Source: Paraspadella gotoi (Eukaryota; Chaetognatha). From it: DNA of 64,000 bases. The stretch covers positions 7,736,635-7,800,634 of the forward strand of contig CM119263.1 in the NCBI GenBank assembly GCA_051294375.1, given 5' to 3'. The translations under genes were made by a program, and so were the position numbers. Below the pieces are notes generated by a model, which did not search any database, was not told the DNA's origin, and saw only the letters and a program-made list of their open reading frames with translations. This document shows, piece by piece, positions 25,262-37,572 of the stretch. Each line of letters starts with the position of its first letter. Position 1 is the first letter of the stretch.

Positions 25262-27646
25262 CTTAGCCTCTGTTCAAAAAGCGCTTGTGATCATCAAGGA
25301 TTCGCTAGAGTTTTTAGAAGATGATATTATATGTTTTTTCTTATGTACATACAAAAGTAGTGCAAACATCTTGGAGGAAAGTTAAAATGGGGTACTACTT
25401 TAATTAAGAAATATTTTATATAAACAAAATGAAAAGCTTTGGAGCGAGTGGGTGACTTGTCGCTAAGGCTACTTCCCCCTCGGCTCGTTTAACAATATAG
25501 AAAATAAAATTAAATTACACAATACGCTTGTTTGCTTCTAAAACTCATGTTTTTTTCTGAAATCGTGGTATTATTTTATATTTATCATCTTTATGGAAAT
25601 ATAACCGTTACATCTTTGAAAAAAAAACTTTTCCAAGTAGTTCCTTCTGACTCCATTTGAGTTTCCGTGTTAGCGAAATATTCACTTCATGACCCAACAT
25701 GAAATAATTTAGGAAATTTTCATAATAATAATAATTATAATACCCGATTTTTTGCGATCCAACGTTTCAGTATATCTATCTACTAATATTTATTAGAAAT
25801 ATCTTTTAGCCTTATCCTTACGACTTGGCCGGGACCCATTAGCTTTATTGATTTTATTGCAATTAATCAGTGAATTCTGAATCGATATTCTATAAGAAAT
25901 CTTTTTAGCCAGAACTATAGTTTCGACAGTCTTCTCTCACTTATCGTTTTGCGTTGCAAAACCGTAAGTGATAAGACTCCGTGAAGCAATTTTTATTTGT
26001 CTTAATTTAAGTTTCCCGAAATGTTTAAAGAGGTAAGCAATAGACACCTGCCAACCGAACACAGTATCGGGATCCACAATCTTTTCACTATGGTCATCCA
26101 TTTACATGTTTTCGCTGATAAAGTAACGTAAACACCAGGTGGAGACATTTTGAGATATTATTTATTAATTACATTATTTATTTCGAGGCTGTCACCAAAA
26201 AAGCATTACAATTATTTCTTCCAAGTGATTTTAATCGAAAATTTCCTATATTCAATTGAAAATTGCATAATAACGCTTCAGCCCTCTATGGGATAACGAG
26301 TCACTGTACTAAAACATTATAATTGTGAGGAGATGTTAAATAAAGTAAAAATGTAGCTAGCTAGAAAATTTTTCTTAAAAATTTAAATTCGAAGTTTTTA
26401 CATATACATATGTAAATTCTTCACGTAAATACAAAACAAGTTCTTAAAAGTTGAAACATTATTGGGATGAATTTTTTTTAATTTCTAATTAAACGATAAA
26501 GCACGAAAAGAACTAGAAAAAACACAAGGAACGGAGAAAGGACAAGAGTTTGAATCTAATCTAATAACATTTTTTTTCATTGAAAGAAAGTAGTAGTGAT
26601 CCCAAATCTGGCAGAAAAAAAATAAAACGTTAATGGTTAAGGAATTTCATTAAAAATTTAAAAAAATTATTACCTTATTACCAAAACCCTCTTCACTCTA
26701 AACTACCCTTAAACCACCTTTAACCTTAACCCTTAACCCCGGTTGGCGAAAGTAAAATTAACCCAAAACTTTCATAAATGCTTCACACAATATCAAAAAC
26801 TTATTCTAAAACATCTGCAACATAAATTCTTTTTTAATGCTGCTTTTATTTTAAGAATGAATTACGATTCATCTTTGAATCTGTTCTGGCTTACTTAATG
26901 CAGCGATCATTTGATTGAAGACTGACCAAAAGCAAAGCTTTTTAATAATATATTTTTATTTAAAATATTTGCAAAACTTTTTTTAAACAATTTTATATAA
27001 ATAATAATTAATTTTTACAATAACAAAAGGAAAATTATTTGCTTAATTATTTTATTTTGTATTATACTCTTATAATTTTTCTTCAATATGGATGAGACAT
27101 TATTTAAAAAACAAAAGCCTAAATTACTTTAATTGAAGTTTTTTTTCAAATAATTATTATACTAAAAGGAAAGAAAGGAAAATACCAGGATTAAAAGTAC
27201 CGAAAAATGGCATAACAATTACCGCGCCAGTTTTTTTCCTTCATGGGAGTTAAATTTATGGGGTAGGGGACGACCACATCTACGACGTACTTAAATGTAA
27301 AAACTCACAAATACTTATAAATAAAGTACGCTCTGGTTAATTTCAGGACAAGGAAGAGCAAGTTTGTTTTTTTTTATAATAAATTAACGTTGGACAAAAA
27401 AAAAGGATTGTTTTTTTTATAACAAAAGCTTTTATAAAAAAAAAACAAAATCAATGTTATAAAGTTAATAAAAAAAAAAAACTACATTCGTTTTATCATC
27501 TTTTTCCTCGTCTTCTCATAAGCAGCCGGAAATTTTCAAAATAAACCATCGCCATCCAGTCTAATTGATATCCTAAACCCACAATTCACCTACTTCATAT
27601 TGCAGCACGCCGACGATCTCCGTTCCCTCACATCATTTGAATTATA
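25262..27646. other. AT-rich spacer between convergent Rab33 and AHCY
   Basis: No open frame with protein-like composition is seen over 2.4 kb. It contains the second MITE-like copy (26651-26760) and several A/T runs between 27360 and 27480. Confidence 0.6.
26651..26760. mobile_element. MITE-like element, truncated copy 2
   Basis: This shares with 23546-23650 the order AATTATTACC-TTATTACC, then degenerate CCCTAA-type motifs, then GGTTGGCGAAAGTAAAATTA. Its left terminal inverted repeat is not visible, so it is truncated or diverged on that side. Confidence 0.6.
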
Positions 27647-29021
27647 TCAGTAGCGATAGTGGTCGGGCTTGAAGGGTCCGTCGATTGGAAGGTCCAGATA
27701 TGCGCTTTGATCATAGCTGAGCTTCATCAGCTTCACCCCAAGATGAGCGAGATGCGCTGCCGCTACCTCCTCGTCGAGCTTCTTGGGCAGCCTGTAAACG
27801 CCGACGGAGTAGTTCTCCTTTTTCGTCCACAGTTCAAGCTATAAAAATAATTGAGTAAAATTAACAGAAACGAATCGGCCTAATCTTTACATGATAATGA
27901 TAGATTACCTGAGCCAGTACTTGGTTCGTGAAGGAATTACTCATGACGAAACAAGAATGACCCGAGGCGCATCCGAGGTTAACTAGTCGACCCTCCGCCA
28001 GAACGATCACGTGGCGCCCGTTGCGCATGGTGTACCGATCCACTTGCGGTTTAATCGAATCTTTAATAGCGTTCTCATTCAACCAAGCGACGTCGATCTC
28101 GCAATCGAAGTGACCGATGTTGCAAACGATCGAGTCCTCGAGCATCGACTCCATATGACGCCCCTCGATAACGCCGCGGCAACCCGTGGTTGTGACAAAG
28201 ATCCTCGCTTCCTTGACGGCCTCCTCCATGGTCGTCACCTCGAAACCCTCCATCGCCGCCTGCAACGCGATGATGGGGTCGACCTCCGTGATCAATACTC
28301 GCGCGCCGAAGCCGCGAAGCGCTTGAGCGCACCCCTTGCCAACGTCGCCGTAGCCCGCGACGCAGGCCACCTTGCCGGCAATCATGACATCGGTGGCGCG
28401 CTTGAGGCCGTCGATGAAAGACTCCCGGCAGCCGTAAAGGTTGTCGAACTTGCTCTTCGTCACAGAATCGTTTACGTTGATAGAGGGGATCATGAGGTCG
28501 CCCGCATTATACATTCTATAGAGATTATGCACTCCGGTGGTGGTTTGTTCCGAGGCGCCTGCAATACCCGGCAGAAGGAGAGGATACTTGGAGTGAATGA
28601 ACTTGATCAAATCACCGCCGTCGTCGAGGATCATGTTGAGAGGCTGACCGTCGGGGAAGAAGATAGTTTGCTCTATGCACCAGAGGTACTCCTCGTCGGT
28701 CTCTCCCTTCCAGGCAAAGACGGGCACGCCGGCCTGAGCGAGGGCGGCCGCGGCGTGATCTTGCGTCGAGAAAATGTTGCTGCTGCACCACGTGACCTCG
28801 GCGCCGAGTTTGATGAGGGTCTCGACGAGGAGCGCCGTTTGCACAGTCATGTGAAGGCAACCGGCAATGCGAGCGCCCTTTAGTGGCTGCGAGGGCCCGT
28901 ACTTTTTTCTCATCATCATGAGTCCGGGCATCTCGTTTTCGGCCATGTCGAGAACTTTACGACCCCAGACAGCCAGTTTCAGATCCGCCACTTTGTACGG
29001 TAGTCGGTCTCGGGAATTCAT
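27647..29021 (-). CDS. AHCY: Adenosylhomocysteinase (S-adenosyl-L-homocysteine hydrolase)
   Basis: Two minus-strand exons, 29021-27909 and 27838-27647, encode 434 residues. The enzyme reversibly splits S-adenosylhomocysteine into adenosine and homocysteine using bound NAD, clearing the product of methyl transfer in the cytosol. Seen motifs include [16 protein letters not shown] at the N-terminus, [64 protein letters not shown], the NAD-binding [16 protein letters not shown] and the C-terminal KPDHYRY that contacts the neighbouring subunit. Length is close to the human 432 residues. The catalytic hydrolase form is indicated rather than the AHCYL (IRBIT) type, since the protein starts directly at the hydrolase core. 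The phase-0 intron falls after LAQ. ATG at 29019-29021 is the natural start. Confidence 0.97.
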
Positions 29022-29584
29022 TTTCGCAAACAGAATCTACAGAAAATAGAAGAATCGTTTCTGAAGGTTTCGGTTCTTGCGCTTGGCTTTCGTCTGCTTT
29101 CGAATTACGGGATCGTAATGTCTCATTACTAATGAGTGTCAAATAATAAATTAAAACTTAAAAATAATTAGATTAATTATAAAAAATTACAGAGGATGGG
29201 CCTTGGTTGTGCCACAACATCTCCAAAGGCGATATTTAATTTTAAACACTTCCAACACTTCCATGTAAAAATGAAGAGGCAAAAGATAAAGAAAAGAAGT
29301 TAGTTTTATTAGTGCGGAAAAGAATGGGATATTGGGATAATCAATAAACCGGATGAGATTAATTTTTAATTATAGTTTAAAGTAATAAATTTTTAAAATT
29401 ATAATTAATAATATTAGAAAAAAGCGAAAATGTTTATTTTCTTAACGAATTTGTTTTTATTTTCATAATTTTCATAACAATTATTTCTGTCTCTTCAATA
29501 CATATGTATGTATGTATCGATTTAAACTAATTTTAAATCGAATTTTAAATAGTTGAACAGTAGTGATAATGGATTCGACTGTTG

Positions 29585-29835
29585 TTCGCTGTAATAGCGC
29601 ACTGGGTTAACGCTTCATTCCCGAACCCAAAGGTTACGCGTTCTAGCCCTGTCCTTGCTAAAAGAGTGACGGGCCGGTTAAACCAACGGTAGCAAGCCTA
29701 CCGCCGGATCCGAAGTTCTGGGAACACTCTGGGGACTATCTACACCCACAGAGAGGCGTGGCGTCCCTTTTTCCTCTCGGTCAGAAGAAGCAGAAACGTC
29801 AGGCAAGCATTTGCCCCTCTGCTATGGCGAGATAA
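29585..29835 (+). repeat. tRNA-headed SINE-like repeat
   Basis: A good A box (TAGCGCACTGGGTTAACGC, from 29595) and B box (GCGTTCTAGCC, near 29638) have tRNA-like spacing. A GC-richer body of about 180 bp without a frame follows. It is unrelated in its body to the repeats at 13.2, 41.3 and 54.0 kb. Confidence 0.6.
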
Positions 29836-29869
29836 AAACCTTGCTTTTCGTTTTACCTTAGCGTATTAA

Positions 29870-30235
29870 TCTCCAGGAATGCCACCTTGGCAGTGGCAGA
29901 CAAATTTTCCGAATGTAGAGGGCTGCATCGGCGTCCAAGACTCCAAGGGTCTCGGCTGGAAGGGGCACAAAAACGATCACTTCGGCGTGGCAAGCTTCGA
30001 AAGACTGGGCCATTTTCCTGCGACGAGCGACGAGTCTCCAACGCCGAACCAGGGTATTCCGCAGCTCTGTGGACGATGCATGATAGGAGGGACTTTGTGA
30101 CGGTCACATCCAAGGCGGCGTCCTTCCCCTCTCGTTTGGGATGTAGACATCAGCGGGGCGTGCAATCCTGCCAGGCAGGAGGGCTTGAGCTTTCTTAGCA
30201 GGAGCAAGAGCGGCGCTTGCTGCAGCCTTGTGCAG
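29870..30235 (-). pseudogene. Decayed non-LTR-type retroelement ORF fragment
   Basis: On the minus strand one frame reads RPADVYIPNERGRDAALDVT. A frame shift later another reads FEACHAEVIVFVPLPAETLG before a stop. This pair of motifs, in this order and spacing, resembles the C-terminal segment of reverse-transcriptase-type ORFs that are abundant in marine and other invertebrate genomes. The join is out of frame and the piece lacks the polymerase core, so it is a relic. The exact clade is not determined. Confidence 0.5.
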
Positions 30236-30955
30236 CCTTATTAAAACATTTTATCAATTTATGTATATATATAAATATATCTTTTTTTTAAATAAATTAG
30301 GCATGGTATATACTCTGTTCATTTATCTAGTAATTTGCTCGTAAGAGGGCAGAAGTAAAAAAATCTTAGAAGTAACACTTTTAAACTGAAAAATCAAACA
30401 AAAGGCTTTCACCTGACCAGCCCTTGAAAAACGAGCACTAACTGTGATTTGATTTCGCTTTTGATCTTACGGATAATTGCTTATTGACATTGTCAAACAA
30501 GTCTTACAACTTTTCTAATTTGAATCTATACTAATTTGTATTTTAATTTATCATTAACCTTAGATTTACTATTCACTATAAACTTAATAAACTTATAATA
30601 AGTGATATTTATAAGACTTAAAAATAAATTCGTTTCTCCAATTTTATATAATAGTTCGTTGCCATAAAACATGTAAATTTTATGGGTCTGATTCATTCCC
30701 CAGTGCAATCTGCCTTAGTTGATAAATTATAAGTACTCCTCATCATTCTCCCGACCAAGATAGAAAATTTAATCTCACATTAATGATAAATAATAAAGAC
30801 AAATTTGGTCGACATTTGCTGCGATTATCATTAATTCCATCTATCGACCGATGCGAGTGAAAGGTCGCCCGGTGCCTGATTCCGAGTTATCTTCGGTCCC
30901 CATCGAGCATCCTTTTCTACACTGCGAATCGAGTTTCTTCTATTGATTTCTCAAA

Positions 30956-30960
<5 letters not shown>

Positions 30961-30998
<38 letters not shown>
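30961..30998. repeat. (CT)n microsatellite
   Basis: An uninterrupted CT dinucleotide run, one of many in the right half of the window. Confidence 0.95.
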
Positions 30999-31000
<2 letters not shown>

Positions 31001-31678
31001 ATTCTTCGGTTTTGGTCGAGCGAACCTCGGAAAAGGGCCACCCCCGTAACGTCTCAACATTTCCATTCTCTTGTTCTTTTATTTTCTTTATTTTTCTTAT
31101 TTTTCTTACCTTTTGTTAAGATTCGAGCCTCTTTGTTCGGTCGCCCAGCCCAGGCGGTCATCTTTAACGCATTTCGCCGCTTTTGAAAGGGGCCTCTTTT
31201 CTTTTCGATCAAGAGACGCTGAAAAGAAGCGAGTAAATTTTCCTTTCTCTTCTTCTTTTGAGGAGAAACCGGAAGAAGGTTCGTCTTCGACTTACTTTCC
31301 CAAGAATTCCGAAACTCAGACAAAACCTTTCTGATTGAAAAACAATATTTATCGGATTACAAACTAAAAACTCTCAATAAATAAACTTTCAAAAAATTCA
31401 ATAGATGTACTACTGTATTCTATTACCTGTTAAATAAAATATCAAACAATGTGACAGGTTTTTACTGAAAAAATCACAGATTGTTTGAATGACTACGCTT
31501 TCGTAACAACTGGCATTTTCGCGCCTTGGAGAGTAAAGTTCACTCTTTGTTACGAACATGATCTATCGAAGTCGCTTTTCGAAAGGCTTTTCACGAATTA
31601 AAATACTTGTATTAATGGTTACTGCTGCAGCTTCGACAGCTAAAGCGCGTCTATGTCGATAGTGCTTAAACCGGGCCG

Positions 31679-31720
31679 CTCTCTCTCTCTTCCTCTCTCT
31701 CTCTCTTCTCTCTCTCTCTC

Positions 31721-31763
<43 letters not shown>
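31679..31763. repeat. Interrupted (CT)n microsatellite
   Basis: CT runs interrupted by occasional extra T or C over about 85 bp. Confidence 0.9.
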
Positions 31764-31766
<3 letters not shown>

Positions 31767-33789
31767 CTTGTATCCTTTTCTTTCTTTCGTAATCAACGTC
31801 TCCCGCGTGAAAACAAAAGACGATAAAGGAATCTGAGGAAATCCTTTGAAATCTTAATTTTCCAGGGTTTTTTCTTTTCTTTGTTCATTTTCTTTGTCTT
31901 GGGTAAGATCGATCCTCCATTTGGATAAGAGTCCCCCCGACGACCTAGGCCCTCGAGGCCCCTGTATTTGAAGGCCCCCTCCTCGTCCAGGACGCGTCCG
32001 CCGCGCTCCGGGCGCCGAAGCAGCTCCAGCGACTCAGCGGACGTTTGGGGTTTGGAAAGCTGCGGGGCCGGCCGACCGCGCGTCGGCAGATTAGTTTATG
32101 GAGATTTTTATCTCATATTGCACTGAATTATGTTTACAATTCTATGAATCTAATTAAAAATTATTACCATTCAATGAAAACTACATTTATGTAATATTTA
32201 ATATTTTTTACATTCGTTATAAATTTGGTACTTAGACGGAAAGCTAAGCTTTAAGCCAAACCAGCGGCTCCCGCCGGCCCAGGGCGCCGATCCTCGACGC
32301 CTAACCCCTAGAAGAAAACCTAATTTCTCTCTCCTTTTTTTTCTTTCTTTGTTTTGTTTTCTTTTTCTTTTTTTTTTTCGGGTTCGCAAGTTTGAAATTT
32401 GAAAATTTTCGTATCGCTGATTGGAGGAGACGGAGAGGAAGAGGCAAATCACTTTAGAAATACGTAGTACAAAATCGAATGCGGTGAAGTTTGAAACGAA
32501 TGAACGAAGGAAAATGAAAACCGATTTAATTTGATATTAAACTATCGATTAAAAATCATAATCATAAATTTCTTATTAATTAATTAATAATTACACTGGG
32601 TTTTTTCGAGTGATAGTTTCACTCCTTGGACGTTCGATTCCTGTCTGAAAATACTTTGTGATCAATACATCTGGGTATACCCAGACTATGACGGCTCTAT
32701 CCGTTAGAAATTCTGTCGTTGCATGAGGCCGGCCCCTGGACGTCGTACCAAGCCACCCGGGCCACCCCTAGGAGCCGGCCGATCTTGGAGAACTCTCGCT
32801 GTCTCTTGCGCCCGGATGAGGAAAAGAGGGGGAGGAAGAAGAGGGGGAGGATTTTGGAGTGGCAGAGAAAGAGAAAAAAAAAAGAAAAGGAAGAAAAAAA
32901 AGAAACAAGCAAAATAAAAGAGAAAGATAGAATTAATAAAAAAGAAATAAAAACAAATCTTAGAGAGATAAATCCCTCAAATAACTAAAAAAATGAGAAG
33001 TAAAAAAGAGGAAAATGTTAAAAAAAATAAGGACTGAAGGAAAGATAGAACAAGGTAAGATAAGGTAAGGTAAGGTTAAGCCCGGCCAGCCTGTTATTCT
33101 TGACTTGAATTCAATAAAGAAGAGAAACAAAGATACAAAAAAAAAAAGCGCGAAGAGAAACAAAAGGAGAGAAAAGAATGGACGTCACACTGCCGGTCAA
33201 CCACGCCAATCGCCCGTCGATCACGCATGCCCCGACGATGATCTCGCCCCCGGTGCTTCCAACTCCCCCCTCCCCAAGGGGGTTTCGACTGGGATCTCGA
33301 AGACCCGAGGGCCGCGGATCGTCGGATGCGTGACGATTCACGTCCCGGCGATCGCCGCCGCCAATCCCTTCGGTCATCGCCGAAGACCCAGCTTCGGTCG
33401 ACTCCACTAACCCTATTTCGTCGGACGACTTACCTTTTTACTAGAAGACCTTACCTGGCCCGGTCGAGTCTTCGCTTAACTGAAGACATAACCCGTTTCT
33501 CCGACTTTTAAAATTGCTCCTTGGATCCTCTGATCACTGGGATCTATAGAAACTAAAAATAACAAGTTGACGTGAGATATCGAGAGCGCGGGACTGGGCC
33601 GGGAGTACGGAAATTGAGGAGCGGACTGCTGTATGAATTAGAAAAGTTGAAGTACAGGTTCTGTTTTTCTCTTAATTTATACATTCTTTCTCATACTAAT
33701 TTATCTATCTAGTTTCTCAATTATTCGATTATTAAATTATTATCATCATCATAATAATTCGATATTATAAATAAATAAAAAAATTGTTT

Positions 33790-33937
33790 ATAAATATTCC
33801 CTTATTTATTTTTTCATGTCATTCATATTTATTTATTTATATATTTATTTATTTATTTATTTTTTATTATTTATTTATTTTTTATTATTTATTTATTTAT
33901 TTATTTCTTTATTTATTTATTTATTTATTTATTTATT

Positions 33938-33969
<32 letters not shown>

Positions 33970-33970
33970 A
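33790..33970. repeat. (TTTA)n followed by (TTTC)n
   Basis: Tetranucleotide TTTA repeats with ATTT-TTTA interruptions pass into seven or so TTTC units at the right end. Confidence 0.9.
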
Positions 33971-34789
33971 ATATTAGTACTTATAAAGTAAAATTTCTAT
34001 CTATTGACTATTGTGTGCAAATATTCCAACCACTATTTCAAATCGGAACTATAGTATATAGTTATAACTAGTATATAACTATACGTATGCCGGGCTGAAC
34101 CAGGTTTGTTTTGGTTCGCCTCTTTCTCATGTCCGTTAACTTTTACTTGGCTTTTGATCATGCAAGTTCGTTTAATAGACATCTCAGATGCGGCTGAGTC
34201 CCCTTAATTACGCAGAATTCTTTATGCTTTTCCCACGTCGTAGATTTTCTCTTCCGGGATAAAGCACTCGGGGCTCGCGGAGAATTAATATTGATAACGA
34301 ATGAAATTAATCTTATTAAATTTATTTATAATTATCAAAAATTAATGCGATTACTTTTAGCCGACACCACCTCTTGAAAAAAAAAGATATTTTCGATTCT
34401 CGATAACGGAGAGTTTTGCAGCACCTTAATTAGCTTTCCCCAAAAATTAAGACGTTATTGAGAAGTTTACGTATCCTCCCTCACAAAAAAAGACTAGAGA
34501 AAAAAAAAACAACTTTAATGCTTTGTAAGAGATATTAGAATACTACGCAAGTGCTAGGCCTCAATGAAATATATTCGTCGATTGTACAAAAAAATATGTT
34601 ATTCTATTCTCGACTTTGACCTAAAACGACAATTATTTATAATTACGGGTCACACGTGACGTGTTTTTTTCCCTTTGACTGAATTCGAATCTGCATCGTC
34701 GTCCTCGTCGTCGTCGTCGTCATCGTCGCCCAGTTTGGCTCGAAGGCGAAATCATCCTTCCGTCAATTCCTTCTTTTCCACAGGAAGCG

Positions 34790-35110
34790 GAACCGGTTCT
34801 TTGCGCCCGGAGGACCCGGCCGGACCTCGGATCACGGACCCCGCCGGTGACGTAGACCCCGCCTGGACGAAAAGAAGCTCCGCCTGATCGGTTAGAAAGT
34901 GTCGCCTGGATCGCCTTGCCGAATCGGAGACCCTACTTGGTTAGAGAAAGCTTCGCATGTTCGGATAGATTAGCTCGAATAGTTGGATAGAGATCTCTGC
35001 CTGGACAAACAGAAAGCCCATCCTGGCAGAAAAGTAGACCCAGCCCGACCGAATAACCGCTCCGCCTCGCCGGATGCGAGTTCGCCCGAATCCCGGTCAA
35101 GACGAAGGCG
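34790..35110. repeat. Degenerate 21-22 bp minisatellite
   Basis: Successive units start with GCC and run 20-23 bp, for example GCCTGGACGAAAAGAAGCTC, GCCTGATCGGTTAGAAAGTG, GCATGTTCGGATAGATTAGC and GCCTGGACAAACAGAAAGCC, each ending in a CTC/TC-like box. About a dozen units can be followed. Read in the first frame the leftmost units give a seven-residue DPAG/DPAW period before stops appear. Confidence 0.55.
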
Positions 35111-35782
35111 GCGCTGGACTCCCGGGGAGTTTTTTTTACAGCCGTTACGTTTTTACGTTCCGGCCGAAAACGTAATCGTCGTCGTCGGCGTCTTTCGCGC
35201 TTTGACGACGATTTCATCATCGTAATCGTCGTTAAACGTAATCGTTCGTTCCGACTGGAGAGTGGAGGTAAAGAGATGGCGCAACAAAGACGAAACCACA
35301 AACAAAAGAACTCATCACTGAATTTTACACATAAATTGACCAAATTGATCTTTTATGTGCGTAACGTTTAAAAGATATTCTGTGAACTCGCTTCTTGGGA
35401 GCGGTCTCCAACGATCATTGATGTTGCGGATCTATGGTCGAAAAAATAATAGAAGTTGGAAAGTTATTCTGTAAATAATAAATAAATTCATTGCTTTTAT
35501 CCATTTTGAGCACAAAAAAAAAACAATAAAAAAAAAAAAATCTATAGCACCTATTGAAAGTATTGTGGAGCATGCTTACATTCTCTCGGTTCCAAAAGTA
35601 TCGTAACCGAGAAATAGAATAAAAATTTTCGTTGCATAACGAATAACAAATATCGTTTTGTTTGTTGTCGTCGCTTTTGTTCGTAATCGTTGGAAAAACA
35701 TTCGGACGCAACGATTGTCATGAGAATCAGTCTTGGTACTGCCCCTTGGTCTGGGCAGAGAGAGAGAAAGAGGAGAACAGAG

Positions 35783-35832
<50 letters not shown>

Positions 35833-35914
35833 CGAAAAAGACCAAAAAAAAGGCGCGGATTAAGAAATACTAGAATTCCCACGATCTCCCTATGATTACA
35901 TGTCCAGCGAATCT

Positions 35915-35984
<70 letters not shown>

Positions 35985-36455
35985 TCCATCATTTTTCAGG
36001 TACCAAAGCCGGCGATCTGCTGGGAAACGAGTGGGACCGGCATGAGGGGGGGGGGAGAGATCAGAGGGTTCGGGGGAAACCGTCCGTCATTTCATCGTTT
36101 TATCAATTTTGTCTAAGACTCCCACGCAATCTAGTGGCCTCCAATGGCCATTGATTGTTTAATTGCCTTTAGTTTAAATAAGAGGGAAAAAAAAGAAAAA
36201 TAACTGAAAATATATTAATACTTGAAGCCCAATAAAGACTTGTTGTACGTACAATGTAATTTATCTGACACGATCGCGATTCCAAAACCAACTTTTTTTC
36301 CTTATTTTCCTTTTTTTCCTTATCTTTTTTTTCTTTATATCGAGACAAGAAAAACTGGTTAATGAATCTTCGGTTTCCTGGTCTCCACCGTTGCTGACGC
36401 CGCTCCTCTTTTCTTTGATCAAAATCATCTGAAACCAGCTCTCTCTCTTTTTCCT
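34915..36455. repeat. 1.5 kb direct duplication, left copy (abuts gap)
   Basis: This matches 36493-38042 almost base for base, differing mostly by one-base indels in homopolymers and by lengths of GA/CT runs. The left copy stops exactly at the N run. Contents: the end of the 22 bp minisatellite, AT-rich DNA, a (GA)n run at 35757-35830 and a (CT)n run at 35918-35982. Confidence 0.9.
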
Positions 36456-36480
36456 NNNNNNNNNNNNNNNNNNNNNNNNN
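36456..36480. other. Assembly gap (25 N)
   Basis: Twenty-five Ns separate the two copies of the 1.5 kb duplication. Confidence 0.99.
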
Positions 36481-36492
36481 CTTTGGGTCGCA

Positions 36493-37341
36493 CTTGCCGA
36501 ATCGGAGACCCTACTTGGTTAGAGAAAGCTTCGCATGTTCGGATAGATTAGCTCGAATAGTTGGATAGAGATCTCTGCCTGGAACAAACAGAAAGCCCAT
36601 CCTGGCAGAAAAGTAGACCCAGCGCCGACCGAATAACCGCTCCGCCTCGCCGGATGCGAGTTCGCCCGAATCCCGGTCAAGACGAAGGCGGCGGCTGGAC
36701 TCCCGGGGAGTTTTTTTTACAGCCGTTACGTTTTTACGTTCCGGCCGAAAACGTAATCGTCGTCGTCGGCGTCTTTCGCGCTTTGACGACGATTTCATCA
36801 TCGTAATCGTCGTTAAAACGTAATCGTTCGTTCCGACTGGAGAGTGGAGGTAAAGAGATGTGCGCAACAAAGACGAAAACCACAAACAAAGAACTCATTC
36901 ACTGAATTTTATACATAAATTGACCAAATTGATCTTTTATTGTGCGTAACGTTTAAAAGATATTCTGTGAACTCGCTTCTTGGGAGCGGTCTCCAACGAT
37001 CATTGATGTTGCGGATCTATGGTCGAAAAAATAATAGAAGTTGGGAAAGTTATTCTGTAAATAATAAATAAATCATTTGCTTTTATCCATTTTGAGCACA
37101 AAAAAAAAACAATAAAAAAAAAAAATCTATAGCACCTATTGAAAGTATTGTGGAGCATGCTTACATTCTCTCGGTTCCAAAAGTATCGTAACCGAGAAAT
37201 AGAATAAAAATTTTCGTTGCATAACGAATAACAAATATCGTTTTGTTTGTTGTCGTCGCTTTTGTTCGTAATCGTTGAAAAACATTCGGACGCAACGATT
37301 GTCATTGAGAATCAGTCTTGGTACTGCCCCTTGGTCTGGGC

Positions 37342-37414
<73 letters not shown>

Positions 37415-37511
37415 CGAAAAAGACCAAAAAAAAGGCGCGGATTAAGAAATACTAGAATTCCCGACATCTCCCTATGATTACATGTCCAGCGAATCCTCTC
37501 TCTCTCTCTCT

Positions 37512-37572
<61 letters not shown>

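Larger units (their letters stand above)
29022..30960. other. Region upstream of AHCY with repeats
   Basis: The AHCY promoter should lie at its left end. A SINE-like repeat (29585-29835) and a retroelement fragment (29870-30235) follow. The rest is AT-rich and I see nothing else in it. Confidence 0.5.
30999..34790. other. Gene-poor region with microsatellites and GC-rich islands
   Basis: AT-rich DNA is broken by compact GC-rich islands at about 31910-32095, 32250-32310, 32720-32815 and 33178-33420. Both strands of some islands read as plausible peptides, and no family is recognised. One ATG frame on the plus strand, 33178-33333, encodes 51 Pro/Ser/Arg-rich residues (begins MDVTLPVNHANRPSITHAP) and ends beside a possible GTGACG donor. 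A (TTTA)n/(TTTC)n block lies at 33790-33970. I cannot assign a gene. Confidence 0.35.

Noticed and set aside
28011-28883. 290-codon plus-strand ORF opposite AHCY
   Set aside because: It is the antisense shadow of the adenosylhomocysteinase exon.
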